The translations under genes and the position numbers were made by a program. DNA of 64,000 bases from Bacillota bacterium (GTDB lineage: Bacteria > Bacillota > Clostridia > Lachnospirales > Lachnospiraceae): assembly GCA_023457255.1 (NCBI GenBank), contig JAEWMB010000045.1, positions 1 through 64,000 of the forward strand, given 5' to 3'. Numbering within the stretch: position 1 is the stretch's first letter; each line of letters begins with the position of its first letter. The notes under the pieces are model-generated. The model had not been told where the DNA came from, did no database searches, and saw only the letters and a list, made by a program, of their open reading frames with translations. Shown piece by piece: positions 35,534 through 45,630 of the stretch.

Positions 35534-38500
35534 CTATGGGATTACAACAGTTTGAATAGGTCCATATCCATTTTTGTTATAACCATATATCTTAATGGTA
35601 TCCCCTGCTGCAAGTTTTGGAACTTTAATCGTAAAGGTACCATCCTCTGAAATACTGCCTTGATAGTTTACATTATTGACTTTAGCAAATACCTTCGTCT
35701 TTGTATTTTTGGCGGTAATATTCTCGATAGCCTCTAATGAAAATATCTCAATCTTACCTTCCACCATTTCAGTACCTCTTAAAAGTGATTTGACATTCGG
35801 TATGTCAGGCGCATACTTTTCTACTTTTACTACAAGCGGGTCACTCATCGTAGTTAAATTAATCGCATTCAAGGTTACTATGGTACCTGAATTAACCTTG
35901 TCTATCGAAATGGTATGAACATACCCTTTCTGTTTTTCACTATATTTGCCTTGCTTTGACTCATAAAGCGTATTTCCAACCAATGCGTAAAGCATACAAT
36001 CTTGATTCGTTACAACCTTTAATGTCTTGTTCGTATTGGTCAGTTTCGATAGGAGCTTTGGTACGCCTGGCTTTTCATACTTCGCAATAGTGGAATCAAG
36101 AGCCAATAATTTTCCGAGGTTATTCCTCTGGTACGCATAAACTAGTTCTCCGGCTTGTGGTTTTTCTTTTAACTTATAAGTAAATATGCCATTTGAATTA
36201 CACTCACCATTTACAATAACCTGACCGGTCTCGGTCGGTATTACAAGTGTAATTTCCCTGTCCGGTAAGTAGTTAACTTTAATCTCTTTTGTATTATATT
36301 CTACATCAGCTATTGTTAGGTTCCCAAAGCGGGTATGGTTTGATATATCCTCTACTGTAATAGCAGTTCGCTTACTATAGCGGTAATCAGTATTTTTCGT
36401 ATCTTCTGCATAAATCATAATTTTTTTGCCAAGAGGCAGCGCAGCACCAAGGTCGACAGCAAAGTACCCATCTTCATCCGTTGTTTCTTTTATTGTCACA
36501 TCGTCATACATAACCGTAATTAATAACTCTTTATTATCGGAGGATGATTTCACATTACCATATATCACCGAATCAATGTTGGTTAATGGGAGGACTTCAG
36601 GAGTATAAGGACCACCTTTTAAAACTGTTGTCGACGTTACCCTGCTAATTCTGCCAACATGATCAATGTTATATAGTTTAATGCTAAACCCAATATCAAT
36701 ATCAGGAAGATACAGTTTAAAATTCCCCTCCTGATCCAGCACCTCATCAACTTCAATAATACTAAAGCCATCTAAAACCAAATCAGTACATAATTCAACT
36801 CTTTCTTTCCCGCCTGACTTTGGAATATACACTCTGCGTATACTGTCAACAATAGCAATTACTACCGCCCCATCCTCGTTTGTGGTACCTGTTAATGCTT
36901 CTGCATTATTATAATATTTATCAACCGATAATACATCAGGGCCGCTTCTCTTTACTTTCACTTTAACCTTGGAACTCACTCTATCATTAACTTCGTCTTT
37001 TTGATAAACATTAAGGTAGGTTCCTGCCTTCTGAGCCGGAACCGCTACACTATAGGAACCGTCCGTTAAGGATTTGCTCTGATAACTTTTACCATCCGAA
37101 GTTTCAACAATAACCGTTACATTACCCTCTGCTCTACCGGTCACCGACGCCTTTTTATTGCTATAGGACCATACCTTGGGCGCTGCCATTTCCTTTACAC
37201 CAATATTATCAACAATCAATGTATATAACTTTTTCGCACCGTTATTATCTTCAACGAGAATGGAAGCTTTCACATTGTTCGTAATCTTAAATCTATGATT
37301 ATCTACGGTTCTTGCAAGTATCCAATCCCCATCTACCAAAGTTTGATTACCTAAAATATACTTCACACTCTTAATACCCGCACTTGAAAAAGCATCGACG
37401 TAAATCTCATAGCCTGTAGCAATAGGGTCTAAAACCCCTGGGGCAACAACAATTTGAGGTTCATCAATTTCGTAATTTACTTTCTTACTGCATAAATAAT
37501 AGTTATATTCCTCGGTTTTTACCAGTGTTTTTTCATACCACACTCTTGCTTTCGTTAAATCATCCGCCATTGCTGGAAGTCTTAAAATAAATTTCTGTTC
37601 CTTCTTTAAAGATAAATTCCAATTATGATCAACTACCGGCTCATAAGCACCAGCTTTCGCTTCATTTTGTAAAAATTCTGTAATTAATACTTGAGTACGA
37701 TATAAATTACGTATCATTTGTGTCTTTGCCCACTTAAATAATGGATTTGTATTCGCCAAAGAGGAAAGGGAGTTCGCTGCAATAACAAATTCCATATCGT
37801 CTGTTACAGCTTTTCCATTATAAGTTAGTTCTGTGATTCTTCTTGTATTATTAATTTTAATACCATCGATATTATATCTTGGCGCTGCATAGGGATCAAT
37901 CGTATAGTAAATTCCGTCAAATACGAAATAGTTTTGCCATTGGTCCGCCCATTCATCCGCTATTAACATCATACCATCTTGGTTATTCGGGTCCATCGTA
38001 TTATACATGCCCGCACACCATTCCATCCACTCACGCAATTGTGCACCAGTTACTTTATAAATACAAGTATACTGACGATACGATTGCAGGGCAAACAAAT
38101 CCGATTGCTTTACTTGTCCACTGATTTGAACGTAATCGTCTGCAGAGTTTGCACCATAACTATAATTGGAAGCAGCAGCAATTACCGGATAATTTGCGTA
38201 TGCTTTATCAAATCGTTCAATATATCTTCTGGCATAGGCAATTCGTGCATCATTTTGTAGCTGTAGTGCATTACTATCCTCTAACAGACTAAAGAAGTTT
38301 TGAATGACTGCTCCCTCTTTTAAGGTAGCAACGACATGAGAGCGATAGCTCTCCATCTCTTCTTTCCATTCCGATAAAGTATCAACGATTGCCTTATTCT
38401 CTGTTGTTTTATAATCAGATACTAGGCGATTTGAACCTTTCTGTGATACAATTTCAAACTTATCTGTGGTCTTGTCATACTCAAGAGTCAAATCGGCAAT

Positions 38501-39580
38501 ACCAATGGAGCGCCCTAAGTTCTTTGCCATAACCATAACTTTTCCATTCACAATTCCATTCACAGGGTCCACTCCTGGCATAGAATTATAGTAAAGATTT
38601 GATTTCGGATCCGGGAAGGCATTGTGCTCATGTCCGCAAAGTACGACATCTACTTCGTCAATCCTAGTCAGCGCATACGCCGTATTCGTAGCCATATATT
38701 CCGGTTCTTCCTCACCAAAGCCAGAGTGCACTAAAGCTACGACGATATCTGCGCCCTGCTCTTTTAGTAATTTCGATTCCTTACGAACATTTTCTACTAT
38801 GTCTTCCCCTTTCCAGATACCGGTATAGTTATCCGTCTTTGTCGATAATGTCGGTATTGTTTCTCCGATGATACCAATATTAACAGTAACCTTTTTCCCT
38901 GATTCCGTTACCGCTTCCCGGGTTATCATCATGTTTTGTAAAAATGGGTAGGAATCATCTTTTGAGTTTTTTAAGTTCGATACAACTACCTTATCCATTA
39001 ACCCGGAACCTGCCAGCTGCTGTAAGATATAGTCTTTTCCATAGTCAAAATCATGATTTCCTAAGGTAATCGCATCATACCCTATCAAAGCCATAGCTTG
39101 GTAAATTGGCTGAATAGCGTCCGAATCCTGATCCATAATGTATTCCATAGCGGCATCAAACAAAACATCTCCCGCATCTAAGGTAACTGCATTATTTCTA
39201 CCGGCCTCTTCTCTTGCTTTTTCAATTAATTGATAAGCCCTGGATAAGCCGGAATTAGGAAAGCTGGTTCCTCCAATATAGTCAGTGCTGCTGACTGTAC
39301 CATGCAAGTCTGTTGTTAAAATGAATCTAAAATTTAACCTGTCTTTTGCATCTGTTTTCTTTGCGTCAGCCTTCTCTTTATCAGAAGCAGGCGTATCCGC
39401 AGCCGTTTTCGTATCTCCCTGGGATAGGACCGTACTTTTTTCCTGTTCCACCTTCTCTGTAGAGGCAGCCAGTGTCTGTTTACCTGGCAGCCCTGCAGCC
39501 ACACACCCTGCTGTCATAGCAACTGCCAGCAAGGTTGTAATTGTTTTCTTCACGTACATCTTCATTTTCTTATATGCCAT
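35534..39580 (-). CDS. Secreted 5'-nucleotidase / 2',3'-cyclic-nucleotide phosphodiesterase with Ig-like repeats
   Basis: A 1348-residue secreted enzyme. It has a signal peptide (about 1-38), a Lys/Ala/Asp-rich linker, and a metallophosphoesterase domain (about 80-400) with FILTTDLHGT, DAGDVLFD, LGNHDFDYG, ALVHSGFG and LCGHEHNAFP. A 5'-nucleotidase C-terminal domain follows (about 430-650; SNYSYGANS, REWMEWCAGM). The last 600 residues are repeated Ig-like modules that often start with KVTVK or similar. No sortase motif or SLH domain is visible at the end. It likely scavenges phosphate and nucleosides from outside nucleotides. Single gene on the minus strand. Confidence 0.92.
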   Translation of the reverse strand: MAYKKMKMYVKKTITTLLAVAMTAGCVAAGLPGKQTLAASTEKVEQEKSTVLSQGDTKTAADTPASDKEKADAKKTDAKDRLNFRFILTTDLHGTVSSTDYIGGTSFPNSGLSRAYQLIEKAREEAGRNNAVTLDAGDVLFDAAMEYIMDQDSDAIQPIYQAMALIGYDAITLGNHDFDYGKDYILQQLAGSGLMDKVVVSNLKNSKDDSYPFLQNMMITREAVTESGKKVTVNIGIIGETIPTLSTKTDNYTGIWKGEDIVENVRKESKLLKEQGADIVVALVHSGFGEEEPEYMATNTAYALTRIDEVDVVLCGHEHNAFPDPKSNLYYNSMPGVDPVNGIVNGKVMVMAKNLGRSIGIADLTLEYDKTTDKFEIVSQKGSNRLVSDYKTTENKAIVDTLSEWKEEMESYRSHVVATLKEGAVIQNFFSLLEDSNALQLQNDARIAYARRYIERFDKAYANYPVIAAASNYSYGANSADDYVQISGQVKQSDLFALQSYRQYTCIYKVTGAQLREWMEWCAGMYNTMDPNNQDGMMLIADEWADQWQNYFVFDGIYYTIDPYAAPRYNIDGIKINNTRRITELTYNGKAVTDDMEFVIAANSLSSLANTNPLFKWAKTQMIRNLYRTQVLITEFLQNEAKAGAYEPVVDHNWNLSLKKEQKFILRLPAMADDLTKARVWYEKTLVKTEEYNYYLCSKKVNYEIDEPQIVVAPGVLDPIATGYEIYVDAFSSAGIKSVKYILGNQTLVDGDWILARTVDNHRFKITNNVKASILVEDNNGAKKLYTLIVDNIGVKEMAAPKVWSYSNKKASVTGRAEGNVTVIVETSDGKSYQSKSLTDGSYSVAVPAQKAGTYLNVYQKDEVNDRVSSKVKVKVKRSGPDVLSVDKYYNNAEALTGTTNEDGAVVIAIVDSIRRVYIPKSGGKERVELCTDLVLDGFSIIEVDEVLDQEGNFKLYLPDIDIGFSIKLYNIDHVGRISRVTSTTVLKGGPYTPEVLPLTNIDSVIYGNVKSSSDNKELLITVMYDDVTIKETTDEDGYFAVDLGAALPLGKKIMIYAEDTKNTDYRYSKRTAITVEDISNHTRFGNLTIADVEYNTKEIKVNYLPDREITLVIPTETGQVIVNGECNSNGIFTYKLKEKPQAGELVYAYQRNNLGKLLALDSTIAKYEKPGVPKLLSKLTNTNKTLKVVTNQDCMLYALVGNTLYESKQGKYSEKQKGYVHTISIDKVNSGTIVTLNAINLTTMSDPLVVKVEKYAPDIPNVKSLLRGTEMVEGKIEIFSLEAIENITAKNTKTKVFAKVNNVNYQGSISEDGTFTIKVPKLAAGDTIKIYGYNKNGYGPIQTVVIP

Positions 39581-39707
39581 TTTATCATCCTACCTTTTGC
39601 CTTTAGTTAACGATACTGCCGTTTCAAGATTAGTGAAAAAATAAGGCAAAGATAAGTCAAAAGATTAAACAATTCATGACGGTTATGGTACAATCTTCAC
39701 ACAAATA

Positions 39708-40082
39708 TCAGCTTAGCATACCGCCTAACATACCGCTTGCTGCAATCATCAATAGCTTTTTTCCATATTCCAGGAAATCAACCGGATTATCACCTTTCAC
39801 TAGCAGAGATATTAATATGTACACAATAAAGTAGATCATAGCCGCAATCAGCCCCCATAGAAATCTCTTTTGTTCCACATGTTTTCCGAGATAAAAACTT
39901 CCAATAAAGACCGATATGACAGTAATCACAATTACCGCTACGCTAACTGCTGTACCCCCTATCCCTGTTTGGAGCATTAAAAACGAAACGATAAGCAGTA
40001 AAAACAAGGTGATAACATAGGAGGTAACCAAAGCTTTTAATAAATAGACCGCCCGAGATTTAGTTGCAGACATCCTCTCCAT
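39708..40082 (-). CDS. TIGR04086 family membrane protein
   Basis: This 124-residue protein has four hydrophobic helices (about 18-35, 45-64, 74-93 and 107-123). The size, helix layout and closeness to yajC and tgt fit the TIGR04086 family of Firmicutes. Its function is unknown. An in-frame ATG three codons later abuts GAGAGG, so the first ATG (preceded by GAAAG) is kept, with some doubt. Confidence 0.78.
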   Translation of the reverse strand: MERMSATKSRAVYLLKALVTSYVITLFLLLIVSFLMLQTGIGGTAVSVAVIVITVISVFIGSFYLGKHVEQKRFLWGLIAAMIYFIVYILISLLVKGDNPVDFLEYGKKLLMIAASGMLGGMLS

Positions 40083-40152
40083 CTTCTTTCCTTTCTACAT
40101 GTACAAATTCTAGTGTATTATATGAGTGGAAACAGGCTATTATAACCTTAGT

Positions 40153-40181
40153 TTGCATAGACCCTTTATACATGCTATACT
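40153..40181 (+). promoter_or_regulatory. SigA-type promoter of the PHP gene
   Basis: TTGCAT (40153-40158) and TATACT (40176-40181) are 17 bp apart, about 30 bp before the ATG at 40213. Confidence 0.6.
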
Positions 40182-40212
40182 GACCTTAGGCAAAAGAAAG
40201 GACGGATGAATC

Positions 40213-41079
40213 ATGAAGTATGTTGACCTCCATGTACATACGAATGTATCAGATGGAACCCTTACCCCAGCAGAAGTGGTTAATTTAGCAGTACAAAAGA
40301 AATTAGCCGCCATAGCAATCACTGATCATGACACCATCTATGGAATAAAAGAGGCAAAGCAAGCTGCTGCTGCAATACAAAAAAGAAATGGTTATGATCT
40401 GGAATTGATACCGGGCGTAGAAATTTCTGCGGAATATAAGAAAAAAGATATTCATATCCTTGGCTTATTTGTGAATGAAGAAGATACACAGTTACAGAAT
40501 GTTCTCTCGAATGCATTAAAAGAACGGGATGCGCGTAATCAAAAAATGGTGGATAACCTAAGAGCTGATGGTATCGACCTTACTCTCGATGCCCTTTTAT
40601 TTGATGAACCGAATACCGTAATAACAAGAGCACATTTTGCACGGTTTCTAGTGGAACAAGGGTATGCGAAAAGCAATAACGATGCCTTCTCAAACTATCT
40701 GGGATACGATACCAAATACTATGTTCCAAGGAATTACCTTACCCCAAAAGATGCAATTTCTTTAATCTTGCAAGCCGGTGGTATTCCAGCCTTAGCACAC
40801 CCTCTCCTATATCATCTCTCCTTAGAAGAACTAGGTGTGTTGATTGCAGAGCTAAAAGGCTATGGTCTTGTAGGATTAGAAACTATTTATTCTATGAATA
40901 CCGGATTTGATGAAGGAATTCTAAGACGGTACGTCAATAAATATGAACTTTTAATGACAGGCGGCAGTGATTTTCACGGCAGCAATAAACCTCAGATTGA
41001 TCTTGGCAGTGGTCTGGGAAACTTAAAAATACCTTATCAGCTTGTAAAGAGGCTAAAGAATTATCTAAATATTATGTAA
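40213..41079 (+). CDS. PHP-domain phosphoesterase
   Basis: The 288-residue protein has the four PHP metal-binding motifs: DLHVHTNVSDGT at the N-terminus, AITDHDT near 36, IPGVEIS near 63 with a following H, and MTGGSDFHG near 255. This arrangement matches the YciV/RNase AM-type family (3',5'-nucleoside bisphosphate phosphatase or 5'-3' exonuclease on short RNA). The substrate here is inferred from the family only. The 288-residue length is normal. It is a single gene, convergent with yajC and divergent from the TIGR04086 gene. Confidence 0.88.
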   Translation: MKYVDLHVHTNVSDGTLTPAEVVNLAVQKKLAAIAITDHDTIYGIKEAKQAAAAIQKRNGYDLELIPGVEISAEYKKKDIHILGLFVNEEDTQLQNVLSNALKERDARNQKMVDNLRADGIDLTLDALLFDEPNTVITRAHFARFLVEQGYAKSNNDAFSNYLGYDTKYYVPRNYLTPKDAISLILQAGGIPALAHPLLYHLSLEELGVLIAELKGYGLVGLETIYSMNTGFDEGILRRYVNKYELLMTGGSDFHGSNKPQIDLGSGLGNLKIPYQLVKRLKNYLNIM

Positions 41080-41120
41080 GGACACATCGGTATAACCGAT
41101 GGTTTATTGCTATATACAAA

Positions 41121-41163
41121 AAAACCATTGAAAACAATTTATTATTGTTAACAATGGTTTTTT
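41121..41163. terminator. Bidirectional terminator between the PHP gene and yajC
   Basis: AAAACCATTG (41121-41130) pairs with CAATGGTTTT (41152-41161), and an inner AAACAAT/ATTGTT stem extends it. A and T runs flank both ends. Confidence 0.9.
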
Positions 41164-41203
41164 CTACAATGGAATAATCTTATTCTATTATAATTTTCCT
41201 ATT

Positions 41204-41536
41204 TTATTTATTTTCTTCAGAAGCCGGTTTTTCTACTTCAACTACTGCCGACTTCTTCATAGGAATCCTACAGTTCTTATTGTTACCAAACTCTACAATA
41301 ATAACCTCATCCATCACATCGATTACAACACCGTAAAAACCGCTTGTGGTTAAAACACTATCGCCAATTTCAAGAGAAGATATTAATGCATTCATCTGTT
41401 TTTGCTGTTTCTTCTGCGGACGAATTGCCATAAAGTAGAACAAACCACCGATGATAATGATATATCCTATCATCCAAGTCCATGACATTGTTCCTCCCGT
41501 TGCTGCACCGTCTGCTAAAAATACTAATTGATTCAT
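41204..41536 (-). CDS. yajC: Preprotein translocase subunit YajC
   Basis: Accessory membrane subunit of the Sec system (SecDF-YajC). This 110-residue protein has a short N-terminus, one membrane helix (about 18-37), the family signature FMAIRPQKKQQKQMNALI and a small C-terminal domain with GDSVLTTSGFYGVV. The ATG at 41536 has AGGAGG 6 nt upstream, while the longer reading would start inside that site. It lies directly after tgt on the same strand, the usual arrangement in Firmicutes. Confidence 0.93.
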   Translation of the reverse strand: MNQLVFLADGAATGGTMSWTWMIGYIIIIGGLFYFMAIRPQKKQQKQMNALISSLEIGDSVLTTSGFYGVVIDVMDEVIIVEFGNNKNCRIPMKKSAVVEVEKPASEENK

Positions 41537-41584
41537 AGTAATCCTCCTATAGGTTCTCATTATAATTCAATGCCGCTGATTCCA

Positions 41585-42721
41585 TTAATTACCCTGTTCT
41601 GCAGCAAATCCTTCTAATTTCTTCTTTTTATAACTTGCAAAGTCTTGATTTTCTATTGCCTCTCTAATTTCTTCCATCATCTTGTTATAAAAATAAAGAT
41701 TATGTGTTACTAAGAAACGTAACCCTAACATTTCTTTTGCTTTTAACAGGTGACGGATATAACCGCGGCTGTAGGTCTTACAAACCGGGCAACCACATCC
41801 TTCTTCAACTGGACGGTCATCTAGTTCATACTTTGCGTTCAGTAAATTCATTTTCCCATGGTTTGTATATGCATGCCCATGTCTCCCATTGCGTGCCGGA
41901 TAAACACAGTCAAAGAAATCTACCCCGCGCTCCACTGCTTCCAAGATATTTGCCGGAGTTCCCACTCCCATCAAATAGATTGGTTTCGCCTCCGGAAGAT
42001 ATGGCACAGTTTCTTCAATTATCCGATACATCTCACTATGAGATTCTCCAACAGCGAGTCCGCCTAATGCATAACCATCCAAGTCAAGCTCCGAAATCCG
42101 CTTCGCATGTTCAATACGGATGTCAGCATAGGTTCCCCCTTGATTGATTCCAAATAACATCTGATGTTTGTTGATTGTCTCTTCTAAAGAATTTAATCGC
42201 CTCATTTCCTTCTGACAGCGTATTAACCAGCGTGTAGTTCTAGCAACGGAATCCTCCATATATTCTCTTGCAGCCGGATGCGGAGGACATTCATCAAATG
42301 CCATAGCAATGGTAGATGCTAAATTGGATTGAATTTTCATACTCTCTTCCGGTCCCATAAAGATTTTACGGCCATCTACATGGGAGTTAAAGTAGACACC
42401 TTCCTCTTTTATTTTTCTAAGACCGGCTAAGGAAAATACCTGAAAACCACCTGAGTCTGTTAATATAGGCTTATCCCATACCATAAATTTATGAAGCCCG
42501 CCCATCTTCTTCACAACTTCATCGCCTGGTCTTACATGAAGATGGTAGGTGTTACTTAGCTCAACTTGTGTTCCTATCGCTTGCAGGTCCATTGTGGATA
42601 CTGCTCCCTTAATGGCTGCCGCCGTACCTACATTCATAAATACAGGAGTTTGTATCTTTCCGTGTACCGTAGTAAATTCGCCACGCTTCGCATTTCCATC
42701 TTTACAGATTAATTTGTACAT
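41585..42721 (-). CDS. tgt: tRNA-guanine (queuine) transglycosylase
   Basis: Exchanges guanine at position 34 of GUN-anticodon tRNAs for preQ1, a step of queuosine formation. The 378-residue protein shows FMNVGTAAAIKG, the catalytic region ILTDSGGFQVFSL with Asp near 93, FDCVYPARNGRHG with the nucleophilic Asp, and the zinc site CGCPVC with distant C and H (residues about 308-340). The ATG at 42721 has GGAG 5 nt upstream and replaces an upstream GTG. yajC follows 48 bp later. Confidence 0.96.
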   Translation of the reverse strand: MYKLICKDGNAKRGEFTTVHGKIQTPVFMNVGTAAAIKGAVSTMDLQAIGTQVELSNTYHLHVRPGDEVVKKMGGLHKFMVWDKPILTDSGGFQVFSLAGLRKIKEEGVYFNSHVDGRKIFMGPEESMKIQSNLASTIAMAFDECPPHPAAREYMEDSVARTTRWLIRCQKEMRRLNSLEETINKHQMLFGINQGGTYADIRIEHAKRISELDLDGYALGGLAVGESHSEMYRIIEETVPYLPEAKPIYLMGVGTPANILEAVERGVDFFDCVYPARNGRHGHAYTNHGKMNLLNAKYELDDRPVEEGCGCPVCKTYSRGYIRHLLKAKEMLGLRFLVTHNLYFYNKMMEEIREAIENQDFASYKKKKLEGFAAEQGN

Positions 42722-42739
42722 TTTTACTCCATTCTGCAC

Positions 42740-43243
42740 ATGTTTTACGCTTCATGCTGAAAGGACTTTTGCCACTTACAGCACTTTTTTCCTATTTTAA
42801 CCGTACTGCGTACCGTAGTACAAGTATACCTTCATTGCAATGGTTTTTCAACTAAATTTTTTCTAAACGCTATTCTTTACTTCTTTCATATTGTTAACAT
42901 TATTTCCACTTATAGTCATACAAATATTTTTCTCTGTCTATTGGCATATTACACCATTATTAGCCGAATGTTTGTGTATTTTTTCAATCATCACTAGGCA
43001 AATCTCAATAATACACCCTATCTTTTTTGTGCATTTTGTCAACGATTTTTGTAGTATATTAGACTTATATTACATAGGATGGAATAGATATGTAGAACTC
43101 TTGCCGTGTCCTACTCCAATCACTTCAGTTCCACATATTCGAAATGAAATACGAATGAGGTGATGCATTCTCAATTCCTTATCGACGATGCAGAAAGATT
43201 CACAAATGAAATCTAAAATATCACGGAAAAGGAGAGGTGTCTT
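42740..43243. other. Divergent intergenic region tgt-hppA, no gene supported
   Basis: About 500 bp of AT-rich DNA between two divergent transcripts. GTACT/AGTAC half-sites surround 42811-42829 (GTAC repeated three times), and a possible promoter with TTGTCA and TATATT lies near 43036-43062. Reading frames here lack ribosome binding sites, and I recognise no riboswitch in the hppA leader. Confidence 0.4.
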
Positions 43244-45334
43244 GTGGATTTTGATGTACTGTTTTTTCAAATCGTATCAATTATTACTGCCGCAATAGCC
43301 TTTGGGGCTGCGTTCTTTCTTTATCGATGGGTAAAGCAACAACCTTCCTCCAATCAAAAAATTGCTGCCATTGGTAAATTGATACGGAATGGGGCTTTTA
43401 CATTTTTACGTAAGGAGTATAAAACCTTATCTCGTTTTTGCGCAGTTGCCGCAATCGTAATCTTTCTATTTCTTCCTTCACCAATTTGGGAAGGAAAGGT
43501 CTTATCCAATTTATTAATGGCTGTTTCTTATCTCTTTGGTACTGTTTTTTCCGGCATTGCGGGTTATGTAGGTATTAGTATTGCAACGATTGCAAACATA
43601 AAATCAGCAGAAGCAAGTACGAAAGGAATTAAGCCGTCTTTTATGTCCGGTTTTCGTGGCGGTGCCGTTATGGGTATGGCAGTCGTAGGTGCCAGCCTTC
43701 TCGGTGTTACACTTGTATTGCTATTAACTGATAATACTACCGCTTTACTGGGATTTTCCTTTGGAGCAAGCTCCATGGCATTATTTGCAAAAGCCGGTGG
43801 CGGCATCTTTACAAAAACCGCAGATATCAGTGCAGACTTGGTTGGTAAAGTTGAGCTTGGCATCCCGGAGGATGACCCTAGAAACCCAGCCGTTATCGCC
43901 GACAATGTCGGGGATAACGTTGGGGACGTAGCGGGAATGGGGGCTGACCTTTTCGATTCTAACGTAGCCTCTATGTCAGCTTCTCTTGTTATGGCTTCCG
44001 CACTCGATAAAGCTTCCGGCGGAAATCTAAATGCAAGTATGGTTTTTTGCTATGCTTCTATCGGTTTATTCGCCTCCATCATTGGTGTTCTGACTGCAAA
44101 AATGGATAAAAGGGGTAACCCCACCAGAGCCCTTAATAGTAATACCTATGTTACTACCGTTATCTTCGGTGTTCTGACTGCAATAGCAACCTTAGTATTT
44201 AATTTCAAATGGGAAATATGGTTTGCAAGTACCATAGGCCTGATTGTCGGGGTTGTCATCGGCGTTGCAAGTGACTACTTTACCGATGATCGAAGAAAAC
44301 CGGTACATCAGGTTGCAAAAGCCAGTGAATCCGGTCCTGCTTTCACCATTTTGTCCGGTATCTCCTATGGTCTTATGAGTACCCTTCCCTCCATGGTAGG
44401 TATTGGTATCTCTGCTATTGCCGCCTATAAGATATGTGAGCCTTTAGGCAATGGATATGCGATGTTCGGTATCTCTATGGCTGCCGTAGGTATGTTATCG
44501 ATTGTTGGTATGATAATTTCAAATGATGCCTATGGACCAATCGTAGACAATGCTCGTGGCTTGGTAGAAATGGGAAATCTGGGCGAAGATGCATTGGAAA
44601 TTACCGATGCTTTGGATAGTGCCGGTAATACAGTAAAAGCTGTAACAAAAGGTTTTGCTATTGGTGCTGCAGGCCTTACGGTTATCTCGCTCCTTGGAGC
44701 ATTTATCAGTGAAGTAAATGAAGCTGCTGTCGAACTTGGCAAACCCTTAATCGAAGGATTTGATGTCATTAATCCTCTTGTTTTCTTTGGACTATTAGTT
44801 GGTGCTGCTATTCCTGCATTATTCTCATCGATGTTAATGCTTGGAGTTAACCGGAATGCCCAGCGTATGGTATCTGAGATACACCGCCAATTTGATGAAA
44901 TTGAGGGCTTAAAGGAAGGGCGTGAAGGTGTTTCCCCTGAATATGACAGGTGTATTGAAATAGCAACAAAAGGTGCAATAAGAGAACTTATTCCTGCCGG
45001 GCTTATGACAATCCTGTCTACGCTGCTGGTAGGTCTCATCGGTGGTGTTTATGCAATTGGCGGATTTATTACCGGAAATATTCTTAGCGGTCTGCTTTTT
45101 GCACTCTTTATGTCAAACTCCGGTGGTTTATGGGATAATACAAAAAAATATGTGGAATCAGGACATCATGGCGGTAAAAATTCCGCAACCCATAAAGCTG
45201 CGGTTGTGGGTGATACCGTAGGTGACCCATTTAAGGATACTGCCGGGCCATCTATTAATACACAGATTACCGTAGTTTCCCTAGTAGCTTCCTTAACTGC
45301 GGCTATATTCCTTGCCTTCTCTTTCTTTGGTTAA
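43244..45334 (+). CDS. hppA: Membrane-bound pyrophosphatase, proton-translocating
   Basis: Couples hydrolysis of pyrophosphate to ion pumping. The 696-residue polytopic protein carries the catalytic DNVGDNVGDVAGMGADLFDS region near residue 223 and the C-terminal GDTVGDPFKDTAGPSIN. The motif GNTVKAVTKGFAIG near 463 has Lys at the position that in K+-dependent enzymes is Ala, and Thr three residues later. In the family this marks K+-independent, proton-pumping enzymes, so a Na+ pump is unlikely. The start is GTG with GGAGAGG 6 nt upstream. Confidence 0.94.
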   Translation: MDFDVLFFQIVSIITAAIAFGAAFFLYRWVKQQPSSNQKIAAIGKLIRNGAFTFLRKEYKTLSRFCAVAAIVIFLFLPSPIWEGKVLSNLLMAVSYLFGTVFSGIAGYVGISIATIANIKSAEASTKGIKPSFMSGFRGGAVMGMAVVGASLLGVTLVLLLTDNTTALLGFSFGASSMALFAKAGGGIFTKTADISADLVGKVELGIPEDDPRNPAVIADNVGDNVGDVAGMGADLFDSNVASMSASLVMASALDKASGGNLNASMVFCYASIGLFASIIGVLTAKMDKRGNPTRALNSNTYVTTVIFGVLTAIATLVFNFKWEIWFASTIGLIVGVVIGVASDYFTDDRRKPVHQVAKASESGPAFTILSGISYGLMSTLPSMVGIGISAIAAYKICEPLGNGYAMFGISMAAVGMLSIVGMIISNDAYGPIVDNARGLVEMGNLGEDALEITDALDSAGNTVKAVTKGFAIGAAGLTVISLLGAFISEVNEAAVELGKPLIEGFDVINPLVFFGLLVGAAIPALFSSMLMLGVNRNAQRMVSEIHRQFDEIEGLKEGREGVSPEYDRCIEIATKGAIRELIPAGLMTILSTLLVGLIGGVYAIGGFITGNILSGLLFALFMSNSGGLWDNTKKYVESGHHGGKNSATHKAAVVGDTVGDPFKDTAGPSINTQITVVSLVASLTAAIFLAFSFFG

Positions 45335-45402
45335 TTGATTATTATTCCGACTATCTTTATACTTAACTATATTTTTATTTTAACTTGGTGTATAGAATAA
45401 AG

Positions 45403-45443
45403 AATGAGCTGCCGAAGGATTTTGTTATCCCCGGCAGCTCATT
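45403..45443. terminator. Hairpin terminator between hppA and the map 3' copy
   Basis: AATGAGCTGCCG (45403-45414) pairs perfectly with CGGCAGCTCATT (45432-45443), with an inner GGAT/ATCC stem. It directly follows, on the minus strand, the partial map copy at 45445. It was probably once the terminator of map. Confidence 0.75.
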
Positions 45444-45444
45444 G

Positions 45445-45526
45445 TTATCTGGACAATACCTCTGCTCCCTGTTCTGTAATCAAGATAGTGTACTCCCACT
45501 GTGCAGAAGGTTTCCCGTCTTCTGTT
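45445..45526 (-). pseudogene. Duplicate of the 3' end of map (82 bp)
   Basis: An exact 82-bp copy of the last 27 codons of map, including its stop codon. The same sequence is at 46577-46658. It lies right next to the terminator, where the original map end is expected. There is no reading frame leading into it, so it is an untranslated remnant. Confidence 0.9.
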
Positions 45527-45630
45527 TGGTTCAGTTGTCGAATTACTTCCCACAAACAAATTTGATTCTATACTATATTCCAGATTATCATTATTCACAG
45601 CAAAAATTTAAAATCTGATTATAGCAAATC

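Noticed and set aside
42811..42829. GTAC-rich near-palindrome upstream of tgt
   Set aside because: The arms are only 5 bp and the pattern fits chance; I kept it only as a note in the region entry.
42891..43163. A 90-codon hydrophobic reading frame upstream of hppA
   Set aside because: No ribosome binding site, composition follows the AT-rich intergenic DNA, and it overlaps the likely hppA promoter.
43060..43243. A riboswitch in the hppA leader
   Set aside because: I could not match any known conserved core, and no terminator-like hairpin precedes the start.
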